A stretch of 64,000 bases of DNA from Melastoma dodecandrum (lineage: Eukaryota; Streptophyta; Magnoliopsida; Myrtales; Melastomataceae): contig JARUPY010000474.1 in the NCBI GenBank assembly GCA_029817715.1, positions 558,001-622,000 on the forward strand. The letters are read 5' to 3'. The stretch's first letter is position 1; the number at the start of each line of letters is the position of its first letter. Position numbers and translations under genes: made by a program. Below the pieces are notes generated by a model, which did not search any database, had not been told where the DNA came from, and worked only from the letters and a program-made list of their open reading frames with translations. This document shows, piece by piece, positions 13,362-27,870 of this stretch.

Positions 13362-14950
13362 CTTCGGGTTCGAGGATACTGCCCAGAGGTGGGAGAGGTT
13401 GAGCTATAACTATCTCGTTTATATCACTACTATCTTCAGAAAGAAAGTGATGTGCTTGAAGCAAACTTAGTCACACAAACACACTTATATCAATATCAGA
13501 GACCGAAAAAAGCCTAAAAAGCTGTCATGCATTACTCTCCAGCCACGAAATAAGGGGCGAAAGAGAATCGACACTCACTGCAAGTCCACAACCCAAAACA
13601 AATGATATGGAATTAGGGTTTCCATAAGAAGACTAGAAAGTGATGATGATCTTCCCAACAGGTCAATAAATAAATAAATAAATAAACAAACAAGTAAAGA
13701 TGGAACAATTTTACCCTTCACTCCGCTGAGATCACCAACAATCCTCACCACCAACACCAAATTATAAGAACACTCGCAAATTTTCTTCGGTAGACTTTCA
13801 GAAAAAGGGAAACAAGAAAATCACTTCCTCTTCGCAGTTGGGCTGGGTGGGACAAATGCTTGTTGTTGGGTGGCGTGGGGGAAGTGTTTCTTCTGTCCTT
13901 GAATGGGTGTCGGGACAAGGAATGAGGAGATTAACGACTTTTCACCTTCGTTATTTTCTTTGAGTCCTTTTCGTTTTTTATCTTTCATATTAATTTATCT
14001 ATTTCACTAAAAAAAGGAAAAGGAAAAAGAGGGAAGTGTTGTTGGGTCGAATTGAATTTCAACACTCTTTCTTCTTGCCAGACTTACAGCCTATGAAAAT
14101 AATAATAAAAAAGCAAAGGAAAAATAGGGGGGTGGGGATGGTGAGATGATCATGCTATCAAAAGATGCCATCCCATTATGTTTTTATATTTTTTTATAAT
14201 CATTTTCACATTAATTCGTTGTCCTAATCTATCTTGGGATCCGGCTTGTTAAAGATTAGATTCCTCTCCGGGAAGTAAAAAGAAAAAAGATGGAGAGAAT
14301 TCGTAACGCTCGTCAAGAATGTGGAGTGCAGTGCAGTGCAGTGCATTGCACCCATCCTCTTGGTTTTCTTATCCCAGAGACCGTATCCTCTTCTTACCAT
14401 ATGTGAAAACGTAACCGAAACATTTTCCTAGGAAGGAAAGAAGAGCGAAAAACCTAACAAGTGTGGATGGGGATGGGAATGGTATCCTACAGTTCTAATG
14501 GGAGAGGGGGGGGGGGGGGTTGCTCACTGAAGACGTACCCGTAAGGGTTCCACCCTTTTTGTGATGTCGTCCTCTTGTGGCTACGAAGGAGAGTAGAGGG
14601 TTGGAAGTGGGATGGCCTTCATTTCCAGGGATCAGGCGGAGGCTTCTTTTTTATTTTAGAGATGGGATGGTTTGATGGGGGAGAAGGAGGAGGAAGAAGA
14701 AGATGGGGAGGGAGCGATGAAGAGTTATTGCGGAGAGGACTGAGAGGGTGAAATTGCATTTATGGAGGGGAGGAGGAAGAAGAGGAGTTATCGTTCTTCT
14801 CAGAGAAGAGAAGTAATTTAAAAAGAAGAAAAGAATAAGAGTGATGGAGAGGGGGAAACCGATACGTATAAGAAGAGGCTTCTGGTAAATATGGTCCTAT
14901 TCCACTCGAAATACACGCAAGGTTAAGGGGGGGGGGGGGGGGGGAGATAG
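13362..14950 (-). promoter_or_regulatory. 5' region of HD-Zip IV gene (leader, probable leader intron, promoter)
   Basis: There is no coding evidence. Read on the minus strand, about 14870-14650 is CT-rich, as in many plant leaders. A plausible acceptor (CTGGGCAG) lies about 25 bases before the ATG, so a leader intron of roughly 1.2 kb is likely; this is inferred. The region also holds an AAAT microsatellite at 13665-13686 and long G runs at 14506-14519 and 14927-14944 (C runs on the gene strand). Confidence 0.45.
14755..14762 (-). promoter_or_regulatory. L1-box-like element TAAATGCA
   Basis: TAAATGCA on the minus strand exactly matches the L1 box, the site bound by ATML1/PDF2-class HD-Zip IV proteins. 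It lies about 1.4 kb upstream of the HD-Zip ATG, at the edge of the CT-rich putative leader. Confidence 0.55.
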
Positions 14951-16453
14951 AAGTTAAATTTTGATGAGGGGCATGGGGATTGTCGTCTGATTCGTATGAA
15001 ACGTGCATCCATTTTCATCGGGGCAAAAAAATCATCATCATGAACATGAGATTTTTCACTAAAAGGGTAATTCTATATACGTTGGAAAGGGGAGTGTACT
15101 TGGAATTGAACCTTGACTTAATGATGTCATTAAGTGAAACATATGGACTTTCATTGAACACAAAAATCGTCTGAGGTTGATTTGGAAACCAACACGATGA
15201 TATGTCATGAGGTTTACGTAGTAGAGAAATTATGAGTAGTAGGGGGGAGGGGAGCATCGAATAGCTTTTCTCGGACAAACTTTTTCACCGGCCGATGACA
15301 TCATCGCCATAGCATTCGTATCATATAGGAGGCTTCAAATGAATTCATTGCTTCTCTATCCCATCTCCGAAAATACTAATCAGGGAAATTAAATGGTTGG
15401 GGTTGGGAAGGAGTGGCTCATGATGAACGAGGAAACCGAATTTAATGGAACTCTTTTACTTTTCCTTTTTTCTTTTGTTCCTCTCTGTCTCGAATAGAAG
15501 AAGAATCCTGGTTGATTGCAATCTTTATCATTTCTTCACATTTGCACTTTGCACTGCTTGGCCTGCAGTCAGTCAGTCACCTCCTAACCTTAATATTCAT
15601 TCATCTTCTCCCGTAATGAATACGTCGTCGTCCTCCCCCCTCCTATTTAACCCCACATGCATTTTGTGACGCGTCTCCAGCCCATTCGAATTCACTCCCT
15701 CTGTATTTTTGTTTTTTTTTTCTTTATCAAAGTTCCTTAGAATTTATTTAATTTTTTTTACCCATTTTCAAAATTTTTGAAAATTTTATTTTTGTGTTTT
15801 TTGAAAGTCAAACGGGGAACAGTGTGAAGCCAGAGAAGCATTTAAAAAATTTTTCGCTTCTAATTATTCCCCCAATCAAATCTATCCTCCTAGCATTGAA
15901 AGCAACCCTCCCCAACCAATTTTCTTTTCCCATTCGCCAAGAATAGTTCGACTTCGTATATAACGAACGAAACAAAAGGAGTCGTTCGTTTCCCAAAAGT
16001 TGGTTAGTTTCCACCCCTTCCATTTTTCACCTCACATTAAACGGGAACTATGCCGCATTTTCCACTTATATGGGAATGGAACGGAGTTGGAAGTTATTTA
16101 AGGAGAGTTATGAAATTTTGAAGAAAAACTTTAAAATTTCGTGTATGTGCTTATACGAAAAACGTGGAAAGAATATAACTTAATAAAGCTTAAGATGAGT
16201 TCTTGGTTCAAGGGTAGGCGGGTTCTTGACCCATGGTACCATTTAATGACGTAAAAGCTTGTTTGAAATAGTCATTGACGTGGGCGAAGCATATTATCCA
16301 TTCCTAAAGCAAGACATAACATAGGAATCTGGAAAAGAATGTCCCAATTTTCGGGGGTCGATTACTCCTGTCAATTTTCGGTCGTTGTGTAGTCAGTGTT
16401 TCTAGAAGATCTCGTCAATTTGAATGGTGCCTTCTGATGCAAATGTAATGGTG
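14951..16453. other. intergenic spacer
   Basis: No gene is recognised. The region includes the distal promoter of the HD-Zip gene and the 3' flank of the RIC gene. It is AT-rich at 15700-15800, and the short ORFs are featureless. Confidence 0.4.
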
Positions 16454-17275
16454 TTATGATTCGGCTGCTATTGCGATGCTTTGCATTTCCGGCTGCTTTA
16501 GTTTGGACTTGCCTGGCCTTGAGGATCTCGTGGACTTGGAGGATGTGGTTGACTTTATCTTCTTCCGTCTATGCTTCTTCGGCATGCGGGGGGCTTCGTC
16601 GCCTGTTGCATTGTCCGTCGACTTGCTCAAGGTCGATTTACCATCTTCTGTTGTACCTGTGGCAGCAGATCGATTCAGAATCGACTCTGATTTTCTGGCG
16701 AAAGAAAAAAGCAAGCCGCCTTGGATAAAAATAATAAGAAATTATCACAGGATTAACTCCGAACCGACTGTGTTCTTACACGACCTGTCATATTTCAAGC
16801 AAAATACGTAACCGCGGTTCAAGCAATCCTACACTGTCTCAAAACCGGATCTAAAAGCATCTCCAAGGTGACAGGCTTTGGCATTCGGCGACTGTTTAGC
16901 GGAAAGCCGGAAAGATTTACATACCTCCAGGAGTCGAGGTTTGGTCGGCAGTCTCCCTGAGGGAGGATTGAAACTCGGGCGCACCCGTAAACTCTTTCAT
17001 CTGCACAACATCAACGATTTCGATCTCAATCGTCGCCTCAAATAAAATAAAAAGCTTAAATCATGCGGAAGAACATCACGCATATACGATGAACAGTAAG
17101 ATATATATACGTTAACGCAAAAAGAGAGGGCACATACCCAAGCGGGTCCACTACCTAATGGATCATCCCCACCAATATGAGCAACATGCTTCACATTCGT
17201 CGGGAGCCCAATTTCCATCTCCTCCTCCTCATCCTCCTTCACCACTACAAAACACCAACACAACTTTTCACCCAT
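16454..17275 (-). CDS. ROP-interactive CRIB motif-containing protein (RIC-like)
   Basis: A small effector that binds activated ROP GTPases through a CRIB motif, acting in polar growth, cytoskeleton and membrane signalling. Three exons (minus strand): 17275-17138, 17000-16925 and 16686-16454, in frame, 148 residues. The CRIB motif spans residues 23-46: [17 protein letters not shown] with the conserved I-x-x-P-x-x-x-x-H-x-x-H-x-G spacing, followed by [14 protein letters not shown]. The C-terminal third is highly basic and Ser/Lys/Arg-rich ([16 protein letters not shown]), typical of RIC tails. The third-exon acceptor was chosen because it alone keeps frame after the 76-nt second exon. The first in-frame ATG follows no good upstream alternative. 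The RIC subgroup cannot be assigned. Confidence 0.82.
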
Positions 17276-18890
17276 CTCTTTGCGTCTGCATTGACGGCGC
17301 AACCAGCACCGTCACAAAGAAAACCGAAAAAAAATCCCTCGGAAAAGGAAATGGAGAGGGAGGTCAGATAGAGATGGAGGGAGAGATTCATTCATTCCCA
17401 ATTACCAAATATTTGGGACATGAACTTGAAACCCTTGTAGAATCCCATGATCTTTGCCATGTGGGGAAGATCTTGATCTCTATCTCACGTCGATGACAAA
17501 CGAGAAGAAGACCTTCCGGGGGGGGGTCCTTTCAAATTCCTTCCGGGGCTTATGTCATTGTATCGGGCGTAAGGAGATCTTCATGATAATGCACGACGGC
17601 ATATGGGGGAAAGAACGAAACTGATGATCTTTCCTTTCCTTTCTTAATTTCGGAGAAGAAATGCATGCAAAAATCACGTGTCGGGACGCATGCAGAACCC
17701 GGGTTATGCCTGAGGAGGAAGAAAAAGGACAGGGGAGAAAGAAATGGCGTCTCCTCCAACGAATGCCTGGACATTGCCAGACTCGTAGACACACCATCGT
17801 AGACATACATAGACAAGGGCGGGTGACAACGTACGTACGTTAACTTAACCTCTCTCTTTTTTAGACGACAGCGGTTCAGTTTAGGCACGAGGTCCGTTGC
17901 GGATGGACTCGCAGCAGCGCGGGATCCCCACGGACCCCGTGACTGGCCGATGGATCCCCTCGATGGGTCACTCTGTGTTGTATTGATAAAGTTGGTTCTT
18001 TTCTCACGACACTCGTTTCGGCCGGAAAATACAATTAAGGCTAGTCCGACCCATTTACATCAAGTTGGGCCAAGTGGCCATATTTTTTTATTTACATACA
18101 ATCAATTCCAAATACTTTTATTGGGTTTGGTTATCATGATTGGAAATTAAAACTTTCTTATCCTAACAATAATTAGATGGTGGGCGACTTGAAAGAAGCT
18201 AATCCCGATTGGTAAGAATACATCTTTTTAAAGGGACTATGTCATGATTATGTTTAAGACATGTCTGTCCACTAACTGGGTCATGATCGCGAACTGTTCC
18301 TTCGATAAACTAAAATAAAATAAAAATGACGTGAGACAAGTTAGGACGCTAAGCCAACACTTCGATCCCCTCACGAAGTTTGTAAGAATATTATTACTCG
18401 CAAAGGAATGCCGCTCTCTGACAGATCCGAAAATTCATGCGATCACTAAATCATTTTAGTAATCGAAACGCGTCTCAAGGTCCATATCAAAATGTTAAAC
18501 TAAGGCTTGATTTTGATCCCAGACGCTTGATCGGCCACGTTGTGAGATCGAGAACTAAAGGAATGTCAACTCTCTCGTTCCTAAGCTTTCTTCTCTGTAC
18601 CACGTACATGCTGGCACGCGGGTGCGGCCTGCCGCCGCGAAAGCACCGTACCATCGATTACCTTCTATCCATTTACGATGCGACGGAATACATCGCCAAA
18701 GGTCGATATTGCGAAGGAATATGATGCGAAAAAAGTCAAAACACCGTGTCATTAACTTATATACGAAAATGAGAAAGGTCGGGACAACCGAACGACAGCC
18801 TAGGCCACATGGGTCACTAGGATACCCTCCCAAATGATTAGTGTGTATTTGTGTGTCTGACCATTCAACTCATCATCGCGATCGCGGGCC
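17276..18890. other. spacer between RIC gene and peroxidase
   Basis: No coding region is supported. The left part should hold the RIC promoter and the right part the peroxidase promoter. A short run of nine G residues lies near 17519-17527. Confidence 0.4.
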
Positions 18891-18893
18891 CTC

Positions 18894-18900
18894 ATAAATA
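18894..18900 (+). promoter_or_regulatory. TATA-like box of the peroxidase gene
   Basis: ATAAATA lies 65 bases upstream of the peroxidase ATG, at normal distance for a short plant leader. Confidence 0.5.
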
Positions 18901-18964
18901 GGGGTTGATCTTGCCTGTTTTTTGATCAAGCAAACTGAGTTCAGACATCAAAGGCAAAGTAAAG

Positions 18965-20191
18965 ATGTCGGTGACATTCGCTAAGGTTTTCTGCTTCTTG
19001 GTGCTCGTTCAGGTTCTTGTCCCGAATTTGGCTGAAGGTCAGGGGCTGAAGGTTGGGTTCTACGCAAAGTCCTGCCCCAATGCGGAGGAAATTGTTAATG
19101 GAGTCATGACGACGGTCTTCAAGGAAGCTCTCGGCCTCTCTGGTCCCCTCCTGAGGATGCACTTCCACGATTGCTTCGTCAGGGTAAGAGGGAGTCCTCG
19201 CAGCTTTCATTAAGGTGGCGTGTCATCGTGTCAAGTAAACGGTGATGTAACGTTACTCTGGCTTGATGTAGGGATGCGATGGATCAATTCTGTTGAACTC
19301 CCCTAATAAGACAGCAGAGAAGGATTCCCCGCCGAATCTCAGCCTCCGTGGTTTTGGAGTGATAGACAGGGTGAAAGTTGCCTTGGAGAAGCAATGCCCC
19401 GGTGTTGTTTCCTGCTCGGACATTCTTGCCATCGTCGCTAGAGATGCCGTTGTTGCTGTAAGTTGACGAGAACCTGGCACGTTAATAATGTATACTCAAA
19501 TCTTGATGTTCTAAACGTCAAAATTTTCAGACCGGAGGGCAATTCTATAGTGTTGAAACTGGAAGAAGGGATGGGAGTGTTTCGCTCCTCACCGATGCAT
19601 TGAACAATCTGTTACCTCCAACCTCGGACTTTGCTACTCTGATCTCAGGTTTCACTGCCTTGGGCCTTAATGCTACTGATCTGGCCGTGCTATCAGGTAA
19701 CTAACTAGCTATCACACCAAAACTATCTTTCGACAACTTCCGGAAACATCTTGCTGTGATATTCATGGCCTTCGTATAAAATAGGGGGACACACCATCGG
19801 GACTTCGCACTGCTCTTCCTTCTCTGACCGCCTATACAACTTCACCGGGAAGAACGACACCGACCCGAGCATGGACAAAAACTACATCGCACGGCTGAAG
19901 TCGAGGTGCAAGATCAACGACCAGACGACGCTGGTCGAAATGGACCCGGGGAGCGTGAGGACGTTTGACATCAAGTACTACAGCCTCATCACCAAGAGGA
20001 GGGGGCTGTTCACGTCGGACCAGGCCCTGCTCAACAACACCGTGACAAAGTCCTACATAAACGCTCAGCTGAAGAGCGGAGGTGCCACGTTCGGCCATGA
20101 CTTTGGGGTCTCGATGGTGAAGATGGGACGGATCGGCGTGCTGACCGGATCCTCTGGACAAATCAGGAAGTTTTGCTACAAGAACAACTAA
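18965..20191 (+). CDS. class III secretory peroxidase
   Basis: A heme peroxidase secreted to the cell wall or vacuole, oxidising phenolics with H2O2. Four exons: 18965-19183, 19272-19457, 19531-19696 and 19785-20191, the classical class III arrangement, giving 325 residues. A signal peptide of about 25 residues ([21 protein letters not shown]) precedes the mature start [17 protein letters not shown]. The distal heme site [16 protein letters not shown] is split by intron 1. [15 protein letters not shown] and the proximal His motif [15 protein letters not shown] are present, the latter split by intron 3. [14 protein letters not shown] and the C-terminal [13 protein letters not shown] are also present. 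The eight Cys pattern looks complete. It resembles the peroxidase 3/27/39 group; substrate is unknown. Confidence 0.94.
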
Positions 20192-21075
20192 TGAAAAAGA
20201 AAACAAAAATACTTAAACTACGATGGCCCTTTCTTGATTGATGGTATATTTTTTTGTATGAATGTGGGGATGTCACCGTTTGTCTGATTGATTTGTTTCT
20301 TGCTGTATTACAGTTCAATGTTATGTTGTCCCCCCGTTTTGAATGAATATTCTGAGAGAAAAGATCAAATTATTCTTATCCCTTCTTCCCCCTCCCTTTC
20401 CCCTCCAACGTTTGTTTTTTGGGCCTTAAATTGGGCTAATATGGGCTTTACAATGATGGGCTTTTGGCCCAAAACCGATATCCCCAACAGTAGAAGCCGA
20501 ATTAAAATATAATGGGCCTGAAACAGCACGTAACTATTTAAAGCGAGAAATATTTTTCATCGTCAATCATTCGTCACACGTGCGTAGTTATTGGGCAACA
20601 GCGGATAACGCATGGTGGCTTCTAGACTGCTTCTTGATATTTTATGCAAAATAAATAATTAAAATAATAACTAGTAGTTCCGGTCAAATGTTATTCAGCG
20701 GGTATATATTCCGTCATTGTTTTTTCATTCGGACACTTTGCCAAAGATGATTTTCTTTGGTTTGGTGGTTGGGGGGGGGGGGGGAAGAAGGTGTGGGGGG
20801 GGGGGGAGGGGGGTTGTGTTACGTCGGTTAAATAATAAAACACGACCACGACTTCGCCCCTCGCCGGCAATGATGTCGTCTCCACTTGGATGTCGTTTCG
20901 GACACGTGGCAGGTTCCCTAATTAAATTGCTTTTAAAGGCATCATCATCATCCCAGATTGATATCTGCCCACCCCATCCCCGAGGGAATGCCACTCTTTC
21001 ATCAGGGAAGAGTGAGTCTCGTCTTTCTTTTACTGTTTCCCAAAAAAAAAAAAAAAATCGTATCGATTAACCCTT
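20192..21075. other. spacer with tandem G-homopolymers upstream of first receptor kinase
   Basis: No gene. Three G runs of 14, 12 and 6 residues occupy 20771-20813. The first part is the peroxidase 3' flank. Confidence 0.5.
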
Positions 21076-21078
21076 TGG

Positions 21079-21084
21079 AGTCAA
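21079..21084 (-). promoter_or_regulatory. W-box (TTGACT) upstream of first CRK
   Basis: TTGACT on the minus strand, about 100 bases before the CRK ATG. WRKY factors bind TTGACY, and CRK genes are known pathogen- and salicylate-responsive WRKY targets. Function here is inferred. Confidence 0.35.
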
Positions 21085-21181
21085 CAAACGCTCAGGTGCT
21101 GCCAGAATATGAGTTCCCCCCTAACCACCAGCCTCCCAAATATTGCCCAAACCAAATCACTTGGTTCATCATCATCCAACC

Positions 21182-23625
21182 ATGATTTTGTTCGTCTCCG
21201 TCATCCTCCTGTCGCGGTTCGCTCTCGTTTACACCGGCACGTACTGCTACGACAGTGGCAACTTCACGTCCTCCGATGGCTACGGCAAGAACCGCGACTC
21301 CCTCCTCTCCTCCCTGCCCTCTTCGGTTTCGTCCAACGGGGGGTTCTACGCCACAACGCTCGGCACGGCACCGGACACCGTCTACGCGCTCTCCATGTGC
21401 AGGGGTGACGTCTCCCCTGCCCTCTGTTCCAGCTGTATCTCTACCGCCACCAAGTACATGACCCAGAGTTGCCCTTACAACAAGGCGGTGTTCTCCTGGG
21501 GGATCGGCGATCCGCCCTGTTACGTCCGGTACTCTGACCAGCCCATCTACGGAATACTCCAGACGCATCCAACTTTCATCTTCTACAACTCTGGGAACAT
21601 CTCGATGGACCGTAATGAGCTCAGTAACATTTGGGGCAACCTCAGCGTCAGTTTGGCACTGAATGCCTCGAACGGCTCCTCGAAGCTGAAATTTTCGACT
21701 GGGCAGCTCACGCTGCCTATCAACAAAACCATTTACGGCATGTCTCAATGTACTCCTGATTTGTCTCCCAGCGCGTGCGTGTCGTGCTTGTACGAGGGGA
21801 TTGGTAACTTCTCGAGTTGCTGCTCTGGCCACCAAGGAGGGGTAGTGTATAAACCGAGCTGTATCTTTAGGACAGAGTCGTACTATTTCTTGTATGACAA
21901 TAGCTCCGGCCCTCCGCCAGCATCTCCATCGATAAACACAAGAAGAACTGGAGGTATTCACGAGCAGCGTTGTGCTTGCCACTTGTTCTATAGCATTATT
22001 CATTGAAACTGCATTCCACATTGAGGTCCCCAAATGTGTAGGAAAAGGCAAGGTTTCAGCTGGGGTACTTGCGGCCGTCATCGCTCCAGACTGCTATCGT
22101 CTTGGTGCTTTTCCTCCTCGGTTGCATCTACCTACGACAACGAACGAATCGTAGACACAACTCCTTGGAAGAAGAAACCGGTAATCACAATCATGTTCAT
22201 TTATTTCCATGATTTCATTGATCAATCAAACACGTTATGGTACCGAAAATTCCCTTACGCCGTAAACAACTAGGTTATGACTTTACGACGATGGAGTCAC
22301 TACTGTTCGATCTTGCCACGATCCAACTCGCTACAGACAATTTCTCTCGTGACAACTTGCTAGGGCGAGGAGGATTCGGGGAAGTATACAAGGTCAAAGA
22401 CAGACTGAATTCGACTTTCAGATTGAATTCTTATAGTCCGAATCTTGCTTAATCTTTAATGCTTTCGCAGGCAAGGCTTGCCAATGGATCGAACATAGCA
22501 GTGAAAAGGTTATCTCAAAGCTCGATGCAAGGATCACAAGAATTCAAGAACGAAGTCATACTCGTCGCGAAGCTCCAGCACAGGAATCTAGTCATGCTTC
22601 TCGGATTCTGCTTGGAGGCAGGCGAGAAGTTGCTCGTCTATGAATATGTGCCCAACAAGAGCCTCGACTACTTCCTCTTTGGTAACTACTGTTTCCAATG
22701 TCTGACAGCCCGATCCTTCAGATGAGTACCCCGAGCAGAGTAACTTTGAGTTTTTGCAGATCCCGAGAAGAGAAGGCTGTTGGATTGGCCGGCTCGTTTG
22801 CAGATAATATTGGGAACTGCTCGAGGGGTGCTATATCTGCACGAGGATTCCCGGCTTCGAATCATTCATCGAGACCTCAAAGCGAGCAATATCCTGTTGA
22901 CTGCCGAGATGAAACCAAAGATCTCAGATTTTGGCATGGCGAGGATCTTTGGCGGTGATCAAACTCAAGCCAACACGGCCAGAATTGTCGGCACATAGTG
23001 AGTTTTCATTCTCTCACTCCATAGATTTCTTCTGCGGAGATCTCCTTTCTTATGGCAGTTGTTTTGTAGCGGGTACATGTCCCCAGAGTATGCGATGCAC
23101 GGGCGCTTCTCGGGGAAATCCGATGTGTACAGTTATGGCGTCCTCCTCCTTGAGATCATCACTGGGAAGAGGAATAATGCAAACTTCCAGGAAGAAGGGA
23201 CTGACAATCTTCCTAGCTACGTGAGTAACTCGCACGAACCCCTGCTCGCTCTCGTTTAGGACATTCCGGACACATATTTCATCGGTTCATAACTCCCATA
23301 CCAGGCCTGGAAACATTGGACAAATGACACCCCGTTCGAGATCGTGGATCCCATCCTGGGAGACGGTTACTCACCGGATGAGGTACTGAGGTGCCTGCAC
23401 ATTAGTCTGCTGTGTGTGCAGGAAGATCCGGCCGATCGCCCTACCATGAAGGACATCAATATCATGCTCAGTAGCTACACAATCAAGCTCCCGGTGCCCC
23501 ATGAACCCGCCTTCTTCCTCAGGACCAGGACACAATCCATCGGCAGCCGGAACCTAGAATCCGACCGGTCATCGATACCGTCCTCGGTCAATGAAGCGTC
23601 CCTCACGGAAGTATATCCTCGATGA
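21182..23625 (+). pseudogene. cysteine-rich receptor-like kinase (CRK, DUF26), copy 1, with single-base frameshift
   Basis: A plasma-membrane receptor kinase of the DUF26 family. Exons: 21182-21953, 22042-22180, 22274-22392, 22471-22681, 22760-22997, 23070-23220 and 23305-23625. Exon 1 holds a signal peptide and both DUF26 domains with C-x8-C-x2-C motifs (CRGDVSPALCSSC, CTPDLSPSACVSC). Exon 2 holds the membrane segment but is 139 nt, one more than frame allows. Its first part reads KGKVSAGVLAAVIAP; its second part reads AIVLVLFLLGCIYLRQRTN only in the next frame. The extra base is near 22089. The kinase looks complete: [43 protein letters not shown]. It could be a recent pseudogene or an assembly error. 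Copy 2 starts only 262 bases downstream. Confidence 0.85.
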
Positions 23626-23802
23626 ATCCGCAGAGGCTTCGCAGCTGTAATGTAGAAATGAACCACAACACTAATTAAATTTTGTTGAATCCAAACCAAA
23701 GCAAGAAAAATAAAATAAAATTCAATACGATCATAGTGGTTTAGAATTATTTCACATGTAAAATTCTAATTAAATATTTACATATCAACTAACAAACAGG
23801 AG

Positions 23803-23808
23803 TTGACT
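23803..23808 (+). promoter_or_regulatory. W-box (TTGACT) upstream of second CRK
   Basis: TTGACT lies 80 bases before the CRK copy 2 ATG, within the 262-base spacer that separates it from copy 1. It fits the WRKY site consensus TTGACY. Confidence 0.35.
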
Positions 23809-23887
23809 TAGCTTTTAATAAAAGGCCGCTGCCATATAACTTCATTTATACATTCACAGTCAATAGGAGGAAAGAAGAACACTAGAA

Positions 23888-26468
<2,581 letters not shown>

Positions 26469-26789
26469 TTTTTCAGGACTGTCAACTACAAACATGACTA
26501 AAAATGCAAGGGGACTTTTCTGGCATTTCTAGATGGTTGCCAGAAAATAAGAATTCGTATTCCAATGAACAGAAAACGCGCTTGCATTTGCTATAGAAGT
26601 TTCTCTCTTCTTGTTCATGGATTGCAATCAAAGGTACATACCAAAATTGTGGTCCAAGAAGAGTTATTTGAATGTCAAGGAGTTAACCTTGCAGGACCTA
26701 TTTGAATGTCAAGGAGTTAACCTTGCCAAAATGTCGTTCGTAGCAGCGTTTGTTGCTATCAGCGTTGGTCGCGAAAATATTTCACATTT
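26469..26789. other. 3' flank of CRK copy 2
   Basis: Non-coding. It contains a short direct duplication: TTTGAATGTCAAGGAGTTAA occurs at 26658 and again at 26701. Confidence 0.45.
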
Positions 26790-27075
26790 CATTACACATT
26801 CCGAAATTCGTGAAATAATGCCTTAAAGTCTGCTTTTATAAAGTCGAGTGCGCTCGTTAAGAAACTTGGTTTTTAAAAGCCGAGTTTGTCCTTCCATGTT
26901 TGTTGAACTCGACTTTAAAAAAGCCGGTTTCTTAATAACTAACACGGGATTAACTCATGTTTTATCATGTCAAAAACTTTAATTCCTCCGAATCTTTCAG
27001 CTTTTAAAAATCCGTGTTACTTAAGGAGCGAACTCGCCTAGATTTCGAGGCATTATTTTCGAAATTTTGATAATA
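26790..27075. repeat. fold-back, MITE-like element
   Basis: The sequence near 26810-26884 is repeated in diverged inverted form at 27001-27063; both arms begin with AAATAATGCCT on their outer ends. A third partial copy at 26908-26935 pairs with 26857-26884 as a closer hairpin. No coding capacity. The nested inverted arms suggest a small non-autonomous transposon or fold-back element. Confidence 0.55.
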
Positions 27076-27344
27076 TAACGCTAATTAGAAACAAGATTCA
27101 TATTTACAATGTATTATTTTTTGAACGATTTTTTCTTTACTCTTTTAATATAACAATTATTTTAAAAAATGAAAATAAAAAAAGATGTAAGCGAAAAGGT
27201 GAAATCCGGATTTTGTTTTGGGCCTCGGATTTTATATTTAAAATAACATTATGAATAATTGTGTAGAGGATAATAAACAACAATACACATCGATTAAGAA
27301 CATTTTTATATTAAGAATTTTTCTGAATACTGATCTTAAAAGTT

Positions 27345-27870
27345 GTAGGACAAGAAGAAAGGAGACTAATCAACTCGTCTGAAGTTAATCCGATCTCTGT
27401 AGCCGAAGTTATGATCAAAAGACCGAAGAAGTGTTTGATCTCGAGAATAGAACAGTTGCGGCATCGACCAATCTCAACTCAACATGAAAGATCTCGAAAG
27501 GAAAAACTCAAAACATCCATAGCCAAAATTATAAGAGCCAGAGAGGAAACTATTCCAACTAGTCTCGAGTTAATCTAACCTCTGTAGCCAAAATTATGAC
27601 CAAAAGACTGAAGAACTGTTTGATCTCGAGAACATAATAGTCGCGAATTTGACTGGTCAAAACTCGACCCAGGTTAACTCAAATGAAAAGAGTCAAACAT
27701 AAAAGTTATACAAGAGCGAGAGAAGAAACTATCCCAATTAGTATCGATCAAATTGAGCCTTTGTGGCCAAAGTTATGCTTAGTCGACTGAAACGATATTT
27801 CAGCTCGAGTACATAACCGTTCTGTTCCGTATTTTGACCATAATTCGGGCTATACACGCTCGATCCAGAA
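27345..27870. repeat. three diverged tandem copies of a ~182-bp unit
   Basis: Units start near 27360, 27544 and 27724. Each carries a recognisable 'CTGTAGCC.AAATTATGA' then 'GATCTCGAGAA' order. Spacing is 184 and 180 bases, divergence increases in the third unit, and there is no coding potential. Likely a satellite-like or retroelement-internal tandem repeat. Confidence 0.6.
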
